From Oscillospiraceae bacterium (GTDB taxonomy: Bacteria; Bacillota_A; Clostridia; Oscillospirales; Ruminococcaceae): DNA of 8,186 nt. The translations under genes and the position numbers were made by a program. The stretch's first letter is position 1; every line of letters starts with the position of its first letter. Below are positions 5,865 to 8,186 of the stretch, piece after piece. The DNA lies in assembly GCA_017414145.1 (NCBI GenBank), contig JAFPQL010000171.1:1-8186 (forward strand), written 5' to 3'. Under the pieces are notes generated by a model, which was given only the letters and a program-made list of their open reading frames with translations, was not told where the DNA came from and searched no databases.

Positions 5865-7385
5865 ATGTGGAATCAGTTTCTCGCGGCGCTGGAGCGCTGC
5901 AACAGCTTTCTGAACAACATCGTCTGGGGCTGGCCGGTCATCATCCTGATTCTCGGCACCGGTCTGCTGCTGACCGTGCGGACGGGATTTCTCCAGATCA
6001 CCCGCTTCCGTGAATCGCTGAACAGCACGATTGTACCGGCGGTCCGCAGTCTCGGCAAGCAGCAGAAGAAGGACAACCGCGTCAAATCGGTATCGCAGTT
6101 TGAGGCGTTCTCCACGGCGATTTCCGGCACGGTCGGCACGGGCAATATCATCGGTGTTGTCTCCGCCATTCTGACCGGCGGGCCGGGTGCGGTGTTCTGG
6201 ATGTGGATTTCGGCATTCTTCGGCATGGTCACGAACTATTCGGAAAATATACTGGGTCTGTACTTCCGGAAAAAGGACAGCCGCGGCAATCTCTCCGGCG
6301 GCGCGTTCTACTACATCGCAAACGGCATGAAGCAGAAGTGGCTCGGCTACTGCGCCGCAGTGTTCTGCATCTTTGCTGCGGTCGGCATGAGCGGCGTGCA
6401 GACAAACAAAATCTCCGGCACGCTTACGACACTCATTACACAATTTTCAAAATTCCCCTCAGAAGCCGAACATAACAGCGTCGGTCTGCGGCTTGGCATC
6501 GGCATTGCCGTCGCGGTCATCACCGCCGTGATCATTCTGGGCGGCATCAAACGCATCGGCAAAACCGCCTCAGGTCTCGTACCGCTGATGTCTCTGATGT
6601 TCATCCTGATGTCCCTCGCGGCGATTGTAATGAATTTCCGCGCCGTTCCGCGTGCGTTCGGCATGATCTTCACGGGTGCATTCAATTTCCGCGCAGCGGG
6701 CGGCGGCGTTCTCGGCTACAGCTTTGCGACGGTCATCCGCAAAGGCATGGCACGCGGCGTCTTCTCAAATGAAGCCGGCCTCGGTTCCTCGGTCATCGCG
6801 CACTCTGCCTCAGAAACCAGAGAACCGGTCATGCAGGGACTGTGGGGCATCTTTGAGGTCTTTTTCGATACCTTCATCATCTGCACGCTGACCGCGCTGA
6901 CCTTCCTGACGACCTATGATCCCGCGACGCTCTCCGCGGACATGGAGGACACTGCGATGTCCATGGGAATGTTCCGGTCGAATTTCGGCGACTTCGGCGT
7001 GACACTCTTTTCCGTGATCCTGCCGCTGTTTGCGTTCACGACGATTCTCGCATGGTCTTACTACGGCGAAAAGGCAGTGGAATTCTGCTTCCGGAAGCTG
7101 CCGGAGAACAAGCGGGTCATTCCGGTGCGCATCTTCAAGGTCGTGTACCTCGTGCTGATCGCCTGCTCGGCGGGCATCCACAGCGAACTGATCTGGGCGA
7201 TTGACGACACCTTCAACGGCCTGATGGCCGTCCCGAACCTGATCTGTCTGGTCGCGCTGAGCGGTCTGGTCGTGAAAATCACAAAGAATTACTTTGCACG
7301 CAGACGCGGCGAGCAGGTCGAGCCGATGCTCTCCGCCTATCCGGAGATGAACGAGGAGTTCAAGGCCGATCTCATGGAACAGTGA
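5865..7385 (+). CDS. AGCS family sodium/alanine-glycine symporter
   Basis: This is an inner-membrane amino-acid importer (506 aa) that couples uptake of small neutral amino acids, alanine or glycine, to sodium. The typical family opening with N-x-V-W-G near residue 21 comes first. The signature G-T-V-G-T-G-N-I-I-G follows (N94), then G-G-P-G-A-V-F-W-M-W, and later G-M-A-R-G-V-F-S-N-E-A-G-L-G-S-S around residue 302. About ten to eleven hydrophobic segments span the chain, and the C-terminal tail is charged. Length is slightly above the usual 450-490. The start is set by the AAAGGAG site and by similarity; the frame upstream is riboswitch RNA. The gene has its own promoter and a glycine riboswitch with an attenuator, which makes glycine the best-supported substrate. 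It converges on the glutamate dehydrogenase gene and shares a bidirectional terminator with it. Confidence 0.95.
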   Translation: MWNQFLAALERCNSFLNNIVWGWPVIILILGTGLLLTVRTGFLQITRFRESLNSTIVPAVRSLGKQQKKDNRVKSVSQFEAFSTAISGTVGTGNIIGVVSAILTGGPGAVFWMWISAFFGMVTNYSENILGLYFRKKDSRGNLSGGAFYYIANGMKQKWLGYCAAVFCIFAAVGMSGVQTNKISGTLTTLITQFSKFPSEAEHNSVGLRLGIGIAVAVITAVIILGGIKRIGKTASGLVPLMSLMFILMSLAAIVMNFRAVPRAFGMIFTGAFNFRAAGGGVLGYSFATVIRKGMARGVFSNEAGLGSSVIAHSASETREPVMQGLWGIFEVFFDTFIICTLTALTFLTTYDPATLSADMEDTAMSMGMFRSNFGDFGVTLFSVILPLFAFTTILAWSYYGEKAVEFCFRKLPENKRVIPVRIFKVVYLVLIACSAGIHSELIWAIDDTFNGLMAVPNLICLVALSGLVVKITKNYFARRRGEQVEPMLSAYPEMNEEFKADLMEQ

Positions 7386-7401
7386 CCGCATCACAGAACA
7401 G

Positions 7402-7442
7402 AAAAACCGCGCACAGTCATCAGGACCGTGCGCGGCTCTTTT
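7402..7442. terminator. Bidirectional terminator between symporter and glutamate dehydrogenase genes
   Basis: CCGCGCAC (7407-7414) and GTGCGCGG (7428-7435) form a perfect 8-bp stem, and GTC/GAC adds three more pairs after a one-base bulge on each side. On the plus strand it is followed by CTCTTTT (7436-7442); on the minus strand by TTTTT, the complement of 7402-7406. It lies between two convergent genes and can end both transcripts. Confidence 0.9.
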
Positions 7443-7459
7443 CATATCAGTCAGACGAA

Positions 7460-8185
7460 TCAGACACAGCCCTGTGCCTTCATTGCCTCTGCGACCTTCA
7501 GGAAGCCCGCGATGTTCGCGCCGGCAACCAGATCGTCGCCCAGACCGTACTTGTTTGCAGCGTCGATGCTTGCCTTGAAGATGTTTGCCATGATGGTCTT
7601 CAGCTTCGCATCCACTTCCTCAGCGGTCCAGTTGTAACGCATGGAGTTCTGGGACATTTCCAGACCGGAAACTGCCACACCGCCGGCGTTGACAGCCTTG
7701 GACGGCGCAACGATGACGCCCGCTTCCTTCAGCATTGCGATTGCCTCGTTCGTGGTCGGCATATTGGAAACTTCGACATAGTACTTGATGCCGTTTGCGA
7801 TGATCTTCTTCGCATCCTCTTCGAGAACCTCGTTCTGGCGTGCGCACGGCATGATGATATCGACCTTTCTGCCCCACGGCTTCTCGCCCGGGAAGAACTC
7901 GCAGCCGAACTTGTCAGCATACGGCTTGACATGCATCGGGTCGGTCGCTCTCATCTTAAGCATGAAGTTGATCTTCTCCTCGGTGATGACGCCGTCCGGA
8001 TCGTAGACATAGCCGTCCGGGCCGGAGAGCGTGACGACCTTGCCGCCGAGCTCTGCAACCTTCTTCGCGGTACCCCATGCGACATTGCCGAAGCCGGAGA
8101 TTGCGAAGGTCTTGCCCTTGATCTCGTCCTTGAAGTAGTCGAGCATGTTCTGGACATAGTAGACAGCGCCGAAGCCGGTTGCCTC
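7460..8185 (-). CDS. gdhA: Glutamate dehydrogenase, clostridial hexameric type (5' part outside window)
   Basis: This enzyme interconverts glutamate with 2-oxoglutarate and ammonia in the cytoplasm. Only the C-terminal 241 residues are present, of a usual total near 445; the frame is open to the window edge and begins E-A-T-G-F-G-A-V-Y-Y, so ATG 8146 is internal. The visible part is the dinucleotide-binding domain with G-F-G-N-V-A-W-G, then S-G-P-D-G-Y, P-G-E-K-P-W-G, and the glutamate-site block A-P-S-K-A-V-N-A-G-G-V with G-x-E-M-S-Q-N. The catalytic lysine and aspartate lie upstream, outside the window. The sequence closely follows the NAD-dependent Clostridium symbiosum enzyme as I recall it, including the phenylalanine, proline and aspartate that set NAD preference there. 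Many relatives are annotated as NADP-specific by default. No upstream regulation is visible here; the transcript ends at the hairpin 7402-7442. Confidence 0.97.
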   Translation of the reverse strand, partial: EATGFGAVYYVQNMLDYFKDEIKGKTFAISGFGNVAWGTAKKVAELGGKVVTLSGPDGYVYDPDGVITEEKINFMLKMRATDPMHVKPYADKFGCEFFPGEKPWGRKVDIIMPCARQNEVLEEDAKKIIANGIKYYVEVSNMPTTNEAIAMLKEAGVIVAPSKAVNAGGVAVSGLEMSQNSMRYNWTAEEVDAKLKTIMANIFKASIDAANKYGLGDDLVAGANIAGFLKVAEAMKAQGCV

Positions 8186-8186
8186 C

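Noticed and set aside
1..8186. tRNA, rRNA, CRISPR array, insertion sequence or phage genes
   Set aside because: No tRNA cloverleaf, rRNA block, regularly spaced direct repeat, transposase or terminal inverted repeat was seen on either strand by eye. A tool search could still find a small RNA that I missed.

Overview
The window looks like chromosomal DNA from a moderately GC-rich Clostridia, most likely a Ruminococcus-like gut or rumen fibre degrader (Oscillospiraceae). The evidence is a dockerin repeat joined to a Cthe_2159-type carbohydrate-binding beta-helix, a clostridial-type glutamate dehydrogenase that closely resembles the Clostridium symbiosum enzyme as I remember it, strong AGGAGG-type ribosome binding sites, TATAAT promoters with TGn extensions, and a glycine riboswitch. 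No phage, insertion sequence, CRISPR or tRNA signal is visible. The genus is inferred from gene content; no rRNA is present.

Layout. (1) 3-1667, plus strand: the 3' part of a secreted dockerin and carbohydrate-binding beta-helix protein, ending at a strong terminator (1697-1749). (2) 1762-5507: an apparent three-gene operon with its own promoter (1762-1791) and terminator (5474-5507). It encodes a CDF-family metal exporter with a manganese-type site, an AlgI/DltB-like MBOAT O-acyltransferase, and a membrane-anchored SGNH/GDSL protein. The last two form a classical envelope-polymer acylation pair. (3) 5543-7442: a promoter, a glycine riboswitch, an attenuator terminator, and an AGCS-family sodium/alanine-glycine symporter. 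(4) 7460-8186, minus strand: the C-terminal half of glutamate dehydrogenase, converging on the symporter and sharing a bidirectional terminator (7402-7442).

How the parts work together. The symporter is probably a glycine (or alanine/glycine) importer controlled by its ligand through transcription attenuation. The leader has the architecture of a 'type-2 singlet' glycine riboswitch: a ghost stem-loop held in a leader/linker P0 helix with a kink-turn-like internal loop, then one full glycine aptamer, then a competing helix and an intrinsic terminator. The MBOAT and SGNH proteins likely move acyl groups (probably acetyl) across the membrane onto an extracellular polymer. The MBOAT ends in FMYFRF, which resembles the acyl-relay tyrosine motif described for DltX/DltB-type systems. 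Why a Mn-type CDF exporter heads this operon is not explained by the sequence.

Most of the window is recognisable housekeeping or cell-surface content. The parts most worth a second look are the riboswitch architecture, the C-terminal tyrosine motif of the MBOAT with its minimal SGNH partner, and the N-x3-D / D-x3-D metal site of the CDF protein.
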